A stretch of DNA of 64,000 nt from AP-15 sp035503615. GTDB lineage: Bacteria > Pseudomonadota > Alphaproteobacteria > ATCC43930 > CGMCC-115725. Below, piece after piece: positions 34,097 through 42,052 of this stretch. The position numbers and the translations under genes were made by a program. Every line of letters begins with the position of its first letter. The stretch's first letter is position 1. The stretch spans positions 42,200-106,199 of the forward strand of contig DATJTI010000068.1 in the NCBI GenBank assembly GCA_035503615.1, written 5' to 3'. Below the pieces are notes generated by a model. The model did not search any database, was not told the origin of the DNA, and was given only the letters and a program-made list of their open reading frames with translations.

Positions 34097-34762
34097 TCAA
34101 ACCGTTGCCACCGCCGCCCCGATCCGCCGCCAGTCGACGAGCTGCTGCGGCCATGGCCGGTTGATCAGCCCGAGCGGGCTGCAGTGGCCGGCTGCGAACA
34201 CCTGGGTTCCGTCCGCCGCATTCCAGCGCGAACCCGCCGCCAGAGAAATCGTCCGAGGCGCCTGCGGCAATGCGAAGGCGCGCCGCACCGCGCGCCAGCC
34301 GCAGCTGCCCATGCCGACGACGACCGGCGGGTGCAACCAGCCGAGCAGCGGGACGAGGTGCCGTTCGGTGCAGGTGTCGACCCAGCTCGCACGCACTGCC
34401 GCGTTCATCGGCCCTTCCTTGAGGCACAGCACCGAATTCGTCAGAAACACCGGCGTTTCGGTGTCCAGTTCGCGGGGGTGCCGCGCGCGAATCCCGGCTT
34501 CGCCAAGCAGCCGCCATAAGTTGGCGTTGGTCTTGTTGCCGGGATCGTCGCGGCCGCGATTGCGCACGAAATAATCGACATTGCCGAAATCTTGGCCGAC
34601 CAGCAGCAGTTTCGGGCGCTTGTGGCCGAGCCATAGCTCCCACAGGCTGACCACCTCCGGGTCGAACGCAAACTCGGCGCCGCTGCGCAGCCGTCCCGCA
34701 CTCCGCTCGACGCAAATCCGGCACGCCTTGCGCGCCGCGACCAGGGTCTCGTAATCCGCCAT
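34097..34762 (-). CDS. Uracil-DNA glycosylase-superfamily-like protein
   Basis: 221-residue protein resembling the UDG superfamily. An N-terminal KACRICVER has the two cysteines often binding an FeS cluster in family members. The nucleotide-pocket-like segment is LLLVGQDFGNVDYF, and a C-terminal FAAGHCSPLG matches the position of the family HPSP-type motif but with changed residues. The start at 34762 (MADYETLV) fits related proteins; 34819 is an alternative only 12 bases from the divergent DctP-like gene. Activity on uracil DNA is not shown by these divergent motifs, so treat it as a superfamily call. Confidence 0.7.
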   Translation of the reverse strand: MADYETLVAARKACRICVERSAGRLRSGAEFAFDPEVVSLWELWLGHKRPKLLLVGQDFGNVDYFVRNRGRDDPGNKTNANLWRLLGEAGIRARHPRELDTETPVFLTNSVLCLKEGPMNAAVRASWVDTCTERHLVPLLGWLHPPVVVGMGSCGWRAVRRAFALPQAPRTISLAAGSRWNAADGTQVFAAGHCSPLGLINRPWPQQLVDWRRIGAAVATV

Positions 34763-34831
34763 TCCCGCGCTTCGTGCCTCGCCCGACTGCCGCAGCTTTC
34801 TGCAAGCGTCGTCGTCCATTATGATCAACCG

Positions 34832-35770
34832 ATGGCGACCGATCACGCTCCCCGTTTCCATTATCGGCTGGGCCTGAACCAGCCGCGGCACAGCCCCACT
34901 GCGCGGCGTCTTGCCGAGATGGCCGAGGCGATCGGCCGCGACACCGGTGGCGATTTCCGCCTCGACGTGTTTCCGGAAAGCCGGCTCGGCCCCGATCCGG
35001 TCATGCTGGCCGAAATGCGCAAGGGGGCACTCGAATTCTTTGTCGCCGGTGCGACTTTGGGCGGTCTCGCGCCGACCAGCGCGTTGCCGTTGCTGCCCTT
35101 TGCCTTTGGCGATTCGAAGGCGGTGTTTGCAGCACTCGATGGCGGGCTCGGCGACCGCATCCGCGGCGAGCTGGCACTGCACGGGATCCACGCGTTCCGC
35201 CATTCTCTGCAGAACGGCTTTCACCACCTGACCACCAGCGGCCGGCCGATCCATAACGCCGGCGATCTCGCCGGTGTCAGAATCCGCAGTCCCGGCGGTG
35301 CCATTGCCCAAGATTTCTTCGCCACCTTTGGTGCCGAGGCCGGCTATGTCCCGTTCAGCGGGATGTACGATGCGCTGAAAACCCGGCAGTTCGACGGCCA
35401 GAGCGATCCGCTCGGCGTCGTGTTGTCATTGCGGCTCTACGAGGTCCAAAGCCATCTGAGCCTGACCCGTCACTGGTGGTCGGGTTTCACACTGCTCGCC
35501 AATGCCGGCGCCTGGATGGCGCTGCCGGCGGACATCCGGCAGGTCGTCGAGCGCCATGCGGAGGCGGCGGCACTGGCGCAGCGCCAGGATACCGAGGCGA
35601 TCAACGCCGCCGGCGCCGACGAGCTCGCCAGGCTCGGCATGGTCGTCAACACGGCTGATGCCGCCAGCTTTCGCGCAGGACTCGGCCCGTTTTACGCGCG
35701 CTGGCGCGAGAAGGCCGGTCCCGAGGCGTGGCGGCTTCTCGAAACCTATGCCGGGGTGATCCCGGGTTGA
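34832..35770 (+). CDS. DctP-like TRAP solute-binding family protein without visible signal peptide
   Basis: 312 residues with the TRAP-transporter solute-binding (DctP/DctB) fold: an N-terminal FHYRLGLNQP strand, ALEFFVAG, a RIRSPGGAIAQDFF segment with the family arginine, and FDGQSDPLGVVLSL. Normal members are periplasmic and start with a signal peptide; here the chain begins MATDHAPRFHYRLG and has none. No DctQ or DctM membrane gene is nearby. It overlaps the next SDR gene by one base. It may be a cytoplasmic relative, or exported by a misannotated start further upstream, though the divergent gene leaves no room. The ligand is unknown. Confidence 0.8.
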   Translation: MATDHAPRFHYRLGLNQPRHSPTARRLAEMAEAIGRDTGGDFRLDVFPESRLGPDPVMLAEMRKGALEFFVAGATLGGLAPTSALPLLPFAFGDSKAVFAALDGGLGDRIRGELALHGIHAFRHSLQNGFHHLTTSGRPIHNAGDLAGVRIRSPGGAIAQDFFATFGAEAGYVPFSGMYDALKTRQFDGQSDPLGVVLSLRLYEVQSHLSLTRHWWSGFTLLANAGAWMALPADIRQVVERHAEAAALAQRQDTEAINAAGADELARLGMVVNTADAASFRAGLGPFYARWREKAGPEAWRLLETYAGVIPG

Positions 35771-36546
35771 TGTCTGCCGGCTCCCTCGATCCTTTCCGCC
35801 TGGATGGCAAGACGGCACTCGTTACCGGCGCCGGGCGCGGGATCGGCCGCGCCGTGGCGTTGGCGCTCGCTGCGGCCGGGGCCGAGCTGCGGCTGGTCAG
35901 CCGCACCAGGAGCGAGCTCGAAGCGGTCGCGAACGCGATCGCGCGAGCCGGCGGCCGCGCCACAATCGTGCTGCTCGATGTGACCGACAGCGCCGCAGTT
36001 CGCGACGCCTTCGCCGGGCTCGATCGGCTCGACATCCTCGTCAACAATGCCGGGCTCAACCGCCCGCAACCGTTTCTCGAGGTCGACGAGGCGACGCTCG
36101 ACCGGCTGCTGACGCTCAACGTCCGCGCCGCGTTTCTCGTCGCGCAGGCCGCGGCGCGGCTAATGGTCGTCCCGAACGGCGCGAAGGCCGGCGGCGTCAT
36201 CATCAATATGTCCTCGCAGATGGGCCATGTCGGCTCCGAACGCGACCGCACCGTCTATGTCATGACCAAGCACGCGATCGAGGGGTTGACCAAGGCGATG
36301 GCGGTCGAATTGGCCCCGAAGGGCGTGCGCGTCGTCTCGGTCGCGCCGACCTTTATCGACACGCCCTTGGTCCGGCCGTTTTTCGCCGACCCGACCTTTC
36401 GCCAGTGGGTGCTCGACCGGATTCCACTGGGCCGGCTCGGCACCGTCGAGGAAGTTGCGAACGCCGTCGTTTTTCTCGCTTCCCCGGCCGCATCGCTGGT
36501 CACCGGCTCCTCGCTCCTCGCCGATGGCGGCTGGACCGCCTGGTAA
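35770..36546 (+). CDS. SDR-family oxidoreductase
   Basis: Short-chain dehydrogenase of 258 residues. The cofactor motif TGAGRGIG is near residue 19, NNAG near 92, catalytic Ser in NMSSQMG near 145, and YVMTK (YxxxK) near 161. The C-terminal GSSLLADGGW is usual for FabG-like members. The ATG overlaps the stop of the DctP-like gene (TGATG), so the two are likely co-transcribed and may handle the same small molecule. The residue after NAD-binding beta-2 (SRTRSE) suggests NADP preference, by family analogy only. The substrate is unknown. Confidence 0.92.
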   Translation: MSAGSLDPFRLDGKTALVTGAGRGIGRAVALALAAAGAELRLVSRTRSELEAVANAIARAGGRATIVLLDVTDSAAVRDAFAGLDRLDILVNNAGLNRPQPFLEVDEATLDRLLTLNVRAAFLVAQAAARLMVVPNGAKAGGVIINMSSQMGHVGSERDRTVYVMTKHAIEGLTKAMAVELAPKGVRVVSVAPTFIDTPLVRPFFADPTFRQWVLDRIPLGRLGTVEEVANAVVFLASPAASLVTGSSLLADGGWTAW

Positions 36547-36573
36547 CCGGGCCGCAGCAATGTGGAGAAATTC

Positions 36574-37002
36574 TCATGCTTTCGCCGTTTGCGTTGGTGT
36601 CGAGTCCGGCGGCAGGGGGACGCGCGCGATGTCGGTGCGCGAAAAATCGTCGCCCTGGGCCAGCAGGGGCAGCCCGCGGATTTTTGCCAGCGCATAGGTG
36701 AAGCAGCCGCCGTAATTCAGTCCCGCCGGGTGACGGCCCTTGCCAAATTGCCGCCAGGCGATCCGCGCGGTCTCGGCCTGGTCCTGATCGACCGCGACAA
36801 CCTCGATGCCGGCCCGGTACAGCAAGAGATCGAGTTCGCGCCCGCCGACTTCGCCCTTGCGGCTCTCGATCACGATCGAGGCTTCCAACAGGGTTGCCGC
36901 CGACAGCAGGCGCTGTGCCGCAGCGTCGATCGCCCGGGCGAAACCGGCGGCATTCGGCTCGTCGAGCAGCACGGCAATAAGCGCCGAACTGTCGATCACC
37001 AT
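36574..37002 (-). CDS. vapC: VapC-type PIN-domain toxin with altered active-site motif
   Basis: Type II toxin of the VapC family, a PIN-domain ribonuclease of 142 residues. Acidic residues D4 (MVIDSSAL), E40 (LLEAS) and the Asp pair in GDDFSRTD near 118-124 are present. The usual LNYGDCFAYAL motif reads LNYGGCFTYAL: residue 99 is Gly (codon GGC at 36706-36708) where the family has a metal-binding Asp. This probably weakens or kills ribonuclease activity. It follows vapB with a one-base overlap. The domain call is firm; loss of activity is inference. Confidence 0.9.
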   Translation of the reverse strand: MVIDSSALIAVLLDEPNAAGFARAIDAAAQRLLSAATLLEASIVIESRKGEVGGRELDLLLYRAGIEVVAVDQDQAETARIAWRQFGKGRHPAGLNYGGCFTYALAKIRGLPLLAQGDDFSRTDIARVPLPPDSTPTQTAKA

Positions 37003-37256
37003 CAGCCGGGCAATCCATGCTCGTCATAGCCGAGGATCTGATCGGCAGCGCGCGTATCGAGATCCGGCAGGGCCGCGCAGCGCTTGCCGATCTCGATGAG
37101 TTCGGCGGTGAGGCTGCGCCCGGTGCGCTGCCGCCGCACTCGCTGCAGCCGCTCCTCGGCAGCCCTGCGCACCGCAGTCGTCACCGATTCGCCAGCGGCT
37201 GCGGCGAGTTCGCGCACGAATTTCTCGGTCGCGGGATCCTTGATGTTCAGCGCCAC
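37002..37256 (-). CDS. vapB: VapB-type antitoxin
   Basis: Antitoxin of 84 residues upstream of vapC in the standard order. The N-terminus (ALNIKDPATEKFVRELAAA) is the typical VapB/PSK-family ribbon-helix-helix-like start that binds the operator. The C-terminal part, with ILGYDEHGLPG, is the toxin-neutralising tail. The start is GTG at 37256 with GGAG seven bases upstream. Its last base overlaps the vapC start. Autoregulation at the AT-rich dyad at 37281-37296 is likely. Confidence 0.9.
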   Translation of the reverse strand: MALNIKDPATEKFVRELAAAAGESVTTAVRRAAEERLQRVRRQRTGRSLTAELIEIGKRCAALPDLDTRAADQILGYDEHGLPG

Positions 37257-37260
37257 GAAG

Positions 37261-37296
37261 TTGCTCCGGCAGAAAAAATCTGTATATAAAGATACA
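37261..37296. promoter_or_regulatory. Divergent vapBC/hisD-like promoter with dyad operator
   Basis: On the plus strand, TTGCTC (37261-37266) and TATATA (37283-37288) are 16 bases apart and suit a sigma-70-type promoter for the HisD-family gene at 37322. The inverted repeat TGTAT-N6-ATACA (37281-37296) overlaps that -10 box and lies 25-40 bases from the vapB GTG. VapBC complexes usually bind such dyads, so binding here could also affect the divergent dehydrogenase gene. The stretch stands out as AT-rich. Confidence 0.5.
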
Positions 37297-37321
37297 TAAT
37301 TATCGGCGAGGAGGAAAGCTC

Positions 37322-38614
37322 ATGCCGCGACATATCAAGACCGCCGCGCTCGCTGGCAGTGGGGACGAGAATGATGCCAGGGTGCGCAGCACGGTCGAGG
37401 CGATCATCGCCGACATCCGTGCCCGCGGCGACGCGGCGGTGCGCGAATTGTCGGAGAAATTCGACAAATGGTCGCCGCCGAGCTTCCGGCTGTCGGATGT
37501 CGAGATCCGCGATCTTGTCGCCAAGGTTTCGCCGCAGGCCATCGCCGACATCGAATTCGCCCAGGCGCAGATCCGCAATTTCGCCGAAATCCAACGCGCC
37601 GCGCTGAAGGATGTCGAGGTCGAGACGCTGCCGGGCGTCGTGCTCGGCCACCGCCACATCCCGGTCGGGCATGTCGGTTGCTATGTGCCGGGCGGACGCT
37701 ACCCGATGGTCGCCTCGGCGCATATGTCGATCGTCACCGCGCGGGTCGCCGGGGTCGGCCATGTCACCGCCTGCACTCCGCCGAACCAGGGTGGGCCGCA
37801 CCCGGAAACGATCGCCGCGATGCATCTCGGCGGAGCGGACGAGATTTACGTGTTGGGCGGTGTCCAGGCGGTGGCGGCGATGGCGCTCGGCACCGCGAAC
37901 TTCAAACCGGTCGACATGCTGGTTGGTCCCGGCAATGCCTATGTCGCCGAAGCCAAGCGCCAGCTCTATGGCCGGGTCGGCATCGACCTGTTCGCCGGCC
38001 CGACCGAGATCCTGGTCATCGCCGACGACACCGCCGATGCCGAGATGTGCGCGACCGACCTCCTGGGCCAGGCCGAGCACGGGCCGACCTCGCCGGCGAG
38101 CCTGCTGACCACCTCGGAAACGCTCGCCCATGCGACGCTCGCCGAGATCGACCGGCAACTCGGCGTGCTGCCGACCGCCGATGTCGCCGGTGTCGCCTGG
38201 CGCGACCATGGCGAGGTGATCCTGTGCACCGATGATGCCGAGATGGCGCGTGAGGCCGACCGCATCGCCGCCGAGCATGTCGAGGTGCTGACCCGCGCGC
38301 CGCGCGCCTGGCTCGAGCGCTTGCACAATTACGGCGCCCTCTTTCTCGGAGCCGCGACCAATGTCGCCTATGGCGACAAGGTCATCGGCACCAACCACAC
38401 GCTGCCGACCAAGGGGGCGGCGCGCTACACCGGCGGGCTGTGGGTTGGCAAGTTTCTGAAGACCTGCACCTGGCAGGAGGTCAGGACGCCCGAAGCGAGT
38501 GCGATGATCGGCGAATATTGCAGCCGGCTATGCGCGATCGAGCGCTTCTGGGGCCACAAGGAGCAGGCCGATCTGCGGGTGCGCCGCTATGGCCACAAGA
38601 ACGCTGCCGAGTGA
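37322..38614 (+). CDS. hisD: Histidinol-dehydrogenase-family enzyme (possibly a non-biosynthetic paralogue)
   Basis: Zinc- and NAD-dependent dehydrogenase of the HisD family, 430 residues. Metal and catalytic residues are present: Gln and His in GQAEHGP, the Glu-His pair in AAEHVEV, Asp in YGDKVIGTNHTLPT and His in FWGHKEQADLRV. Several segments (VGCYVPGGRYPMVASAHMS, GALFLGAATNVAYGDK) resemble, as far as I recall, the HisD-like sulfopropanediol dehydrogenases (HpsN) more than biosynthetic HisD. No other histidine gene is adjacent; hisI lies 17 kb away. GAGGAGG precedes the ATG. Substrate could be histidinol or another polyol. Confidence 0.85.
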   Translation: MPRHIKTAALAGSGDENDARVRSTVEAIIADIRARGDAAVRELSEKFDKWSPPSFRLSDVEIRDLVAKVSPQAIADIEFAQAQIRNFAEIQRAALKDVEVETLPGVVLGHRHIPVGHVGCYVPGGRYPMVASAHMSIVTARVAGVGHVTACTPPNQGGPHPETIAAMHLGGADEIYVLGGVQAVAAMALGTANFKPVDMLVGPGNAYVAEAKRQLYGRVGIDLFAGPTEILVIADDTADAEMCATDLLGQAEHGPTSPASLLTTSETLAHATLAEIDRQLGVLPTADVAGVAWRDHGEVILCTDDAEMAREADRIAAEHVEVLTRAPRAWLERLHNYGALFLGAATNVAYGDKVIGTNHTLPTKGAARYTGGLWVGKFLKTCTWQEVRTPEASAMIGEYCSRLCAIERFWGHKEQADLRVRRYGHKNAAE

Positions 38615-38639
38615 CCCGAGCGGGGAGTGACCCGAGCGG
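38609..38639 (+). repeat. 16-bp duplication spanning a stop codon
   Basis: GAGTGACCCGAGCGG occurs at 38609-38623 and at 38625-38639, 16 bases apart. The first copy contains the TGA stop (38612-38614) of the HisD-family gene. It is one of two arrays in the window whose unit is not a multiple of three. Confidence 0.75.
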
Positions 38640-38647
38640 CACGGCCT

Positions 38648-40066
38648 TCATCCGTCGCCTCGGGTCTCGCGCGCGACATAGGGCGCCACCATCTTGCGCG
38701 GATCGATGATGCGGTCGAACTCGGCTGCCCCGACATAGCCAAGCGCAAGTGCCGCCTCCCGCAACGTCGTTTCGTGCTGCATCGCGTGATGCGCGATTTG
38801 CGCCGCCTTGTCATAGCCGATGACCGGGACGAGTGCGGTCACCAGCATCAGCGAGCGCGCAACGTATTCCTCGATCCGGGCCAGGTTCGGGCGGGTCCCT
38901 TCGATCAGGTATTTGCGGAAATTGGTGCAGCCATCGGCGAGGATCGCGATCGCATGCATGATGTTGAAGATGATCAGCGGCTTGTAGACGTTCATTTCGA
39001 GATCGCCGCCGGCGCCGCCGAAACCCACCGCGACATCGCTGCCCATCACCTGCACGGCGATCATGGCCAGCGCCTCGGCCTGGGTCGGATTGACCTTGCC
39101 GGGCATGATCGACGAGCCCGGCTCGTTTTCAGGGAGCAGCAACTCGGCCAGACCGGCCCGCGGGCCGCATGACAAGATCCTGATATCGTTGGCGATCTTG
39201 TAGAGCGATGTCGCGAGCGTGCGCAGCGTGCCGGACAGATGGACAAGCGCATCATGCGCCCCCAGTACCGCGAACTTGTTCGGCGCCCCGACAAAGGGCA
39301 GCCCGGTCAGCCGGGCGATCTCGGCCACCGCCGCCGTGGCGAAACCCGGTGCGGCGTTGATCCCGGTGCCGACCGCGGTGCCGCCGAGCGCCAGCCGGTA
39401 GACGCCTTTGAGCGCATCATCGAGCCGTTCCAGATCGTCGCTCAGCATGCCGGCATAGCCCGACCATTCCTGCCCGAGCGTGATCGGCGTCGCATCCTGC
39501 AGATGGGTGCGGCCGATCTTGACGATGTCGCGCCAGGCGACCGCCTTTGCCGCGATCGCGTCGCGCAGGCTGCGGACCGCCGGAACCAGCCGCCCGGTCA
39601 CGCCGACTGCCGCGGCGATGTGCATCGCCGATGGAAACGTGTCGTTCGAGGATTGCGACATGTTGACGTGATCGTTGGGATGCACCGGGGTCTTGCTGCC
39701 GAGCGGGGTGCCGGCGAGCTGGCTCGCCCGGTTGGCGATCACCTCGTTGACATTCATGTTGAACTGGGTGCCGCTGCCGGTCATCCACACATGCAGCGGA
39801 AAATTGTCCTGATGCCGCCCGGCGAGGATTTCGTCGGCGGCGCGGACGATCAGATCATATGCGGTGTCGTCGAGCCGGCCGTCGCGGTGGTTCGCCTCGG
39901 CCGCGGCCTTTTTGAGGATCGCATAGGCGGCGATCATCTCGCGCGGGATCAGGTCGCGGCCGATGCTGAAATATTCGAGCGAGCGCTGGGTCTGCGCGCC
40001 CCATAGCCGGTCGGCCGGCACGGCGATTTCGCCAAGACTATCGGTTTCGCTGCGAAATTCGGTCAT
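38648..40066 (-). CDS. fumC: Class II fumarate hydratase
   Basis: TCA-cycle enzyme interconverting fumarate and malate, iron-independent, 472 residues. Signature GSSIMPGKVNPTQ near residue 320, SGSGTQFNMNVNEV-type segment (TGSGTQFNMNVNEVIANRAS) near 105, and the catalytic His in GRTHLQDATP are all present. The ATG at 40066 matches the normal FumC N-terminus; an ATG at 40078 would add four residues. It is convergent with the HisD-family gene across the 16-bp duplication. Confidence 0.97.
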   Translation of the reverse strand: MTEFRSETDSLGEIAVPADRLWGAQTQRSLEYFSIGRDLIPREMIAAYAILKKAAAEANHRDGRLDDTAYDLIVRAADEILAGRHQDNFPLHVWMTGSGTQFNMNVNEVIANRASQLAGTPLGSKTPVHPNDHVNMSQSSNDTFPSAMHIAAAVGVTGRLVPAVRSLRDAIAAKAVAWRDIVKIGRTHLQDATPITLGQEWSGYAGMLSDDLERLDDALKGVYRLALGGTAVGTGINAAPGFATAAVAEIARLTGLPFVGAPNKFAVLGAHDALVHLSGTLRTLATSLYKIANDIRILSCGPRAGLAELLLPENEPGSSIMPGKVNPTQAEALAMIAVQVMGSDVAVGFGGAGGDLEMNVYKPLIIFNIMHAIAILADGCTNFRKYLIEGTRPNLARIEEYVARSLMLVTALVPVIGYDKAAQIAHHAMQHETTLREAALALGYVGAAEFDRIIDPRKMVAPYVARETRGDG

Positions 40067-40173
40067 GCCGGGCTCCATGGCTTGCGGCGCCGCAACGCCA
40101 GCCTGTCCGGTCAGTCACGGTCGCCGCAAGACCTCCGCGGCGAGGCGTATGCCCGGGCGTCGGCCGGAGGCCG

Positions 40174-40578
40174 TCAGCGCGGTGGCGGCAGATATCGAAT
40201 GGCCGCAAGGATGATCCCGACGGCAACGATCAACATGCTGCCGAGCCGGATCGTCAGATCACGGCGCAGTAGCTCGATCTCGGCCCGCACCGCGGCGATC
40301 TCAGCTTTGAATTCGTTGCGCAGCGTTGCGATCTCGGCCCGCACCGCGGCGATCTCAGCTTTGAACTCGCTGCGCAGCGTCGCGATCTCGGCCCGCACCG
40401 CGGCGATCTCCGACTTCAGCTCGGTCCGAACCTCGGCGATGTCGCGCCCGGTCGCGAGCTCGGCGCCGGACATTGCCTCAGCCAGCGCTTCGGCGGTATC
40501 GCCGGCCTGCTGTGCCGGGAAGCCGGCGCCTTCGAGGCGGCGGGCGAGCCTCAGCGTGTCGAACGGGACGGGACCCAT
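40174..40578 (-). CDS. Coiled-coil protein with C-terminal membrane anchor (DUF1640-like)
   Basis: 134 residues. The N-terminal part (residues 1-50) has FDTLRLARRLEGAGFPAQQA, which resembles the start of DUF1640/CCDC90-like proteins. Residues 50-105 are a coiled coil with three 18-residue repeats of the EIAAVRAEIATLR type. A membrane segment (about 110-127, MLIVAVGIILAAIRYL) ends the chain. The coiled coil is encoded by a 54-bp tandem repeat. DUF1640 proteins are membrane-anchored coiled coils, related to mitochondrial MCUR1; their bacterial role is unknown. Confidence 0.8.
   Translation of the reverse strand: MGPVPFDTLRLARRLEGAGFPAQQAGDTAEALAEAMSGAELATGRDIAEVRTELKSEIAAVRAEIATLRSEFKAEIAAVRAEIATLRNEFKAEIAAVRAEIELLRRDLTIRLGSMLIVAVGIILAAIRYLPPPR
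40264..40410 (-). repeat. 54-bp in-frame tandem repeat (about 2.7 units)
   Basis: Near-identical 54-base units encode the 18-residue coiled-coil repeats of the DUF1640-like protein, beginning at the codon for residue 57 (40410) and ending near residue 105. The unit equals three 18-bp lengths. Variation in copy number would lengthen or shorten the coiled coil in frame. Confidence 0.85.
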
Positions 40579-40674
40579 GACGGCGTATCTAGAGCCTGGC
40601 GGTGCCGCTGTCGAGACCGGCGACCCATTCGGGAACCGCGCCGGGCGAGCGGGCGGTCGGACGAGCCGCCGGTG

Positions 40675-41913
40675 CTAGACAGCCTTTTTATAGAATACGC
40701 CGTCCTTCATGATGTGGGTCAGCCGCTCACCCTGGCCGTCGAGCAAAGCGATGTCGGCAAGCGGGTTGCCAGCGACGGCGATCAGATCGGCGCGGCCGCC
40801 GGGTGCGACGACGCCGAGTTCGCCCGGACGGTTCAACAGTTCGGCGTTGACGCTGGTCGCCGAGCGGATGATGTCGATCGGCGCCATCGCCTCGGCACGG
40901 ATCACGAATTCGTGGCCTTGGTAGCGGTGCATCGGCCCGAGGAGGTCGGTGCCGAAGCCGATCCTGACGCCGGCTTCCTGCAGGATTTCGAGAGCATGCA
41001 ATCCGGCGGCCCGCACCTCGCCGAGCTTGGCGAGGCTGGCCTCGGGAAACCCGAGTTCGCGGCCGAAGCGATCGAGCGCGTCGAAGGTGACGAGGGTCGG
41101 CACCACAAACGCTGCGGCGCTCGCCACCTGCTCGGCGGTCGCCTCGTCGATCAGATTGCCGTGTTCGATCGAGCGCACCCCGAATTCGACCGAGCGGCTG
41201 ATCGCTGCGGGCGTATAGGCGTGGGCCATCACATAAGTGTGCCAAGCGCGGGCCTCCTCGACGATCGCGCGCACCTCCTCCTCGCTGTATTGCAGGTTCG
41301 TCACCGGGTCATAGGGCGAGGCGACACCGCCCGAGGCCATGATCTTGATCTGCGTCGCCCCTTTTCTGAGTTCGTCGCGCGCCGCGCGGCGGCACTCGGC
41401 AACCCCGTCGGCGATGCGCGCGAGTGCGGCACCGCCCTCGCAGCAGGCGCAGGCGACGACGGACACCGAGCGGGTGCGCGGCCGTAAATCGCCATGGCCG
41501 CCGGTCTGGCTCAGCGCCTGGCCCGACGGGAAAATCCGCGGCCCACGCACCAACCCCTGCTCGACCGCCTCGGCAAGCCCGCCATCGGCGCCGCCGGCAT
41601 CGCGCACCGTCGTGAAGCCGCGCTGCAGCATGCCTTCGAGCACCCGTGCGGCCTGCAGGCTCAACAGGCTCGGCGGCCGTTCCGACAGGCGCGTCAGCAC
41701 ATGGTCCACGGCGATCGCATGCACATGCGCGTCGATCAATCCGGGCATCAAAGTGTCACCGGCGAGGTCGATCGTCTCGGCCACAGCACTATGCAGCGGC
41801 TGATCGGACACCTCGCGGATCCGCCCGCCCTCGACGAGAACGTGGTGGTCCTCGCGCCGCTCGTCGCAGGTGCCGTCGAGCACCGCGCAATTGGCGAATA
41901 TCACCGCTCCCAT
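40675..41913 (-). CDS. Metal-dependent amidohydrolase
   Basis: Amidohydrolase-superfamily enzyme of 412 residues, of the imidazolonepropionase/Xaa-Pro dipeptidase-like branch. Metal ligands are seen in GLIDAHVHA (HxH), the KIMASGG lysine segment near 190, VMAHAYTP and SIEHGNLI histidines, and the Asp in GFGTDLLG. The ATG at 41913 gives the normal beta-sandwich start (VIFANCAVLDGT). It is divergent from the epimerase gene with a 139-base gap. The substrate may be a cyclic amide, dipeptide or organophosphate-like compound; sequence does not decide. Confidence 0.9.
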   Translation of the reverse strand: MGAVIFANCAVLDGTCDERREDHHVLVEGGRIREVSDQPLHSAVAETIDLAGDTLMPGLIDAHVHAIAVDHVLTRLSERPPSLLSLQAARVLEGMLQRGFTTVRDAGGADGGLAEAVEQGLVRGPRIFPSGQALSQTGGHGDLRPRTRSVSVVACACCEGGAALARIADGVAECRRAARDELRKGATQIKIMASGGVASPYDPVTNLQYSEEEVRAIVEEARAWHTYVMAHAYTPAAISRSVEFGVRSIEHGNLIDEATAEQVASAAAFVVPTLVTFDALDRFGRELGFPEASLAKLGEVRAAGLHALEILQEAGVRIGFGTDLLGPMHRYQGHEFVIRAEAMAPIDIIRSATSVNAELLNRPGELGVVAPGGRADLIAVAGNPLADIALLDGQGERLTHIMKDGVFYKKAV

Positions 41914-42052
41914 CGGCGCCGTCCCCGGGCCTGCCTTCCGCCCGAGCCTGAGGTTAGGCGCGAATGGCGACCGGCGAAAGTGGGCGGGCTGCTTGCCGAA
42001 GCACCGGCCGGCGGCTAACGTCGCGCGAGCCATCTCCTGGGGAGGATCCGCG

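Noticed and set aside
33765..34574. 269-codon plus-strand frame beginning at the ATG inside the S4 gene
   Set aside because: It is in a different frame from the S4 domain and mostly antisense to the glycosylase-like gene.
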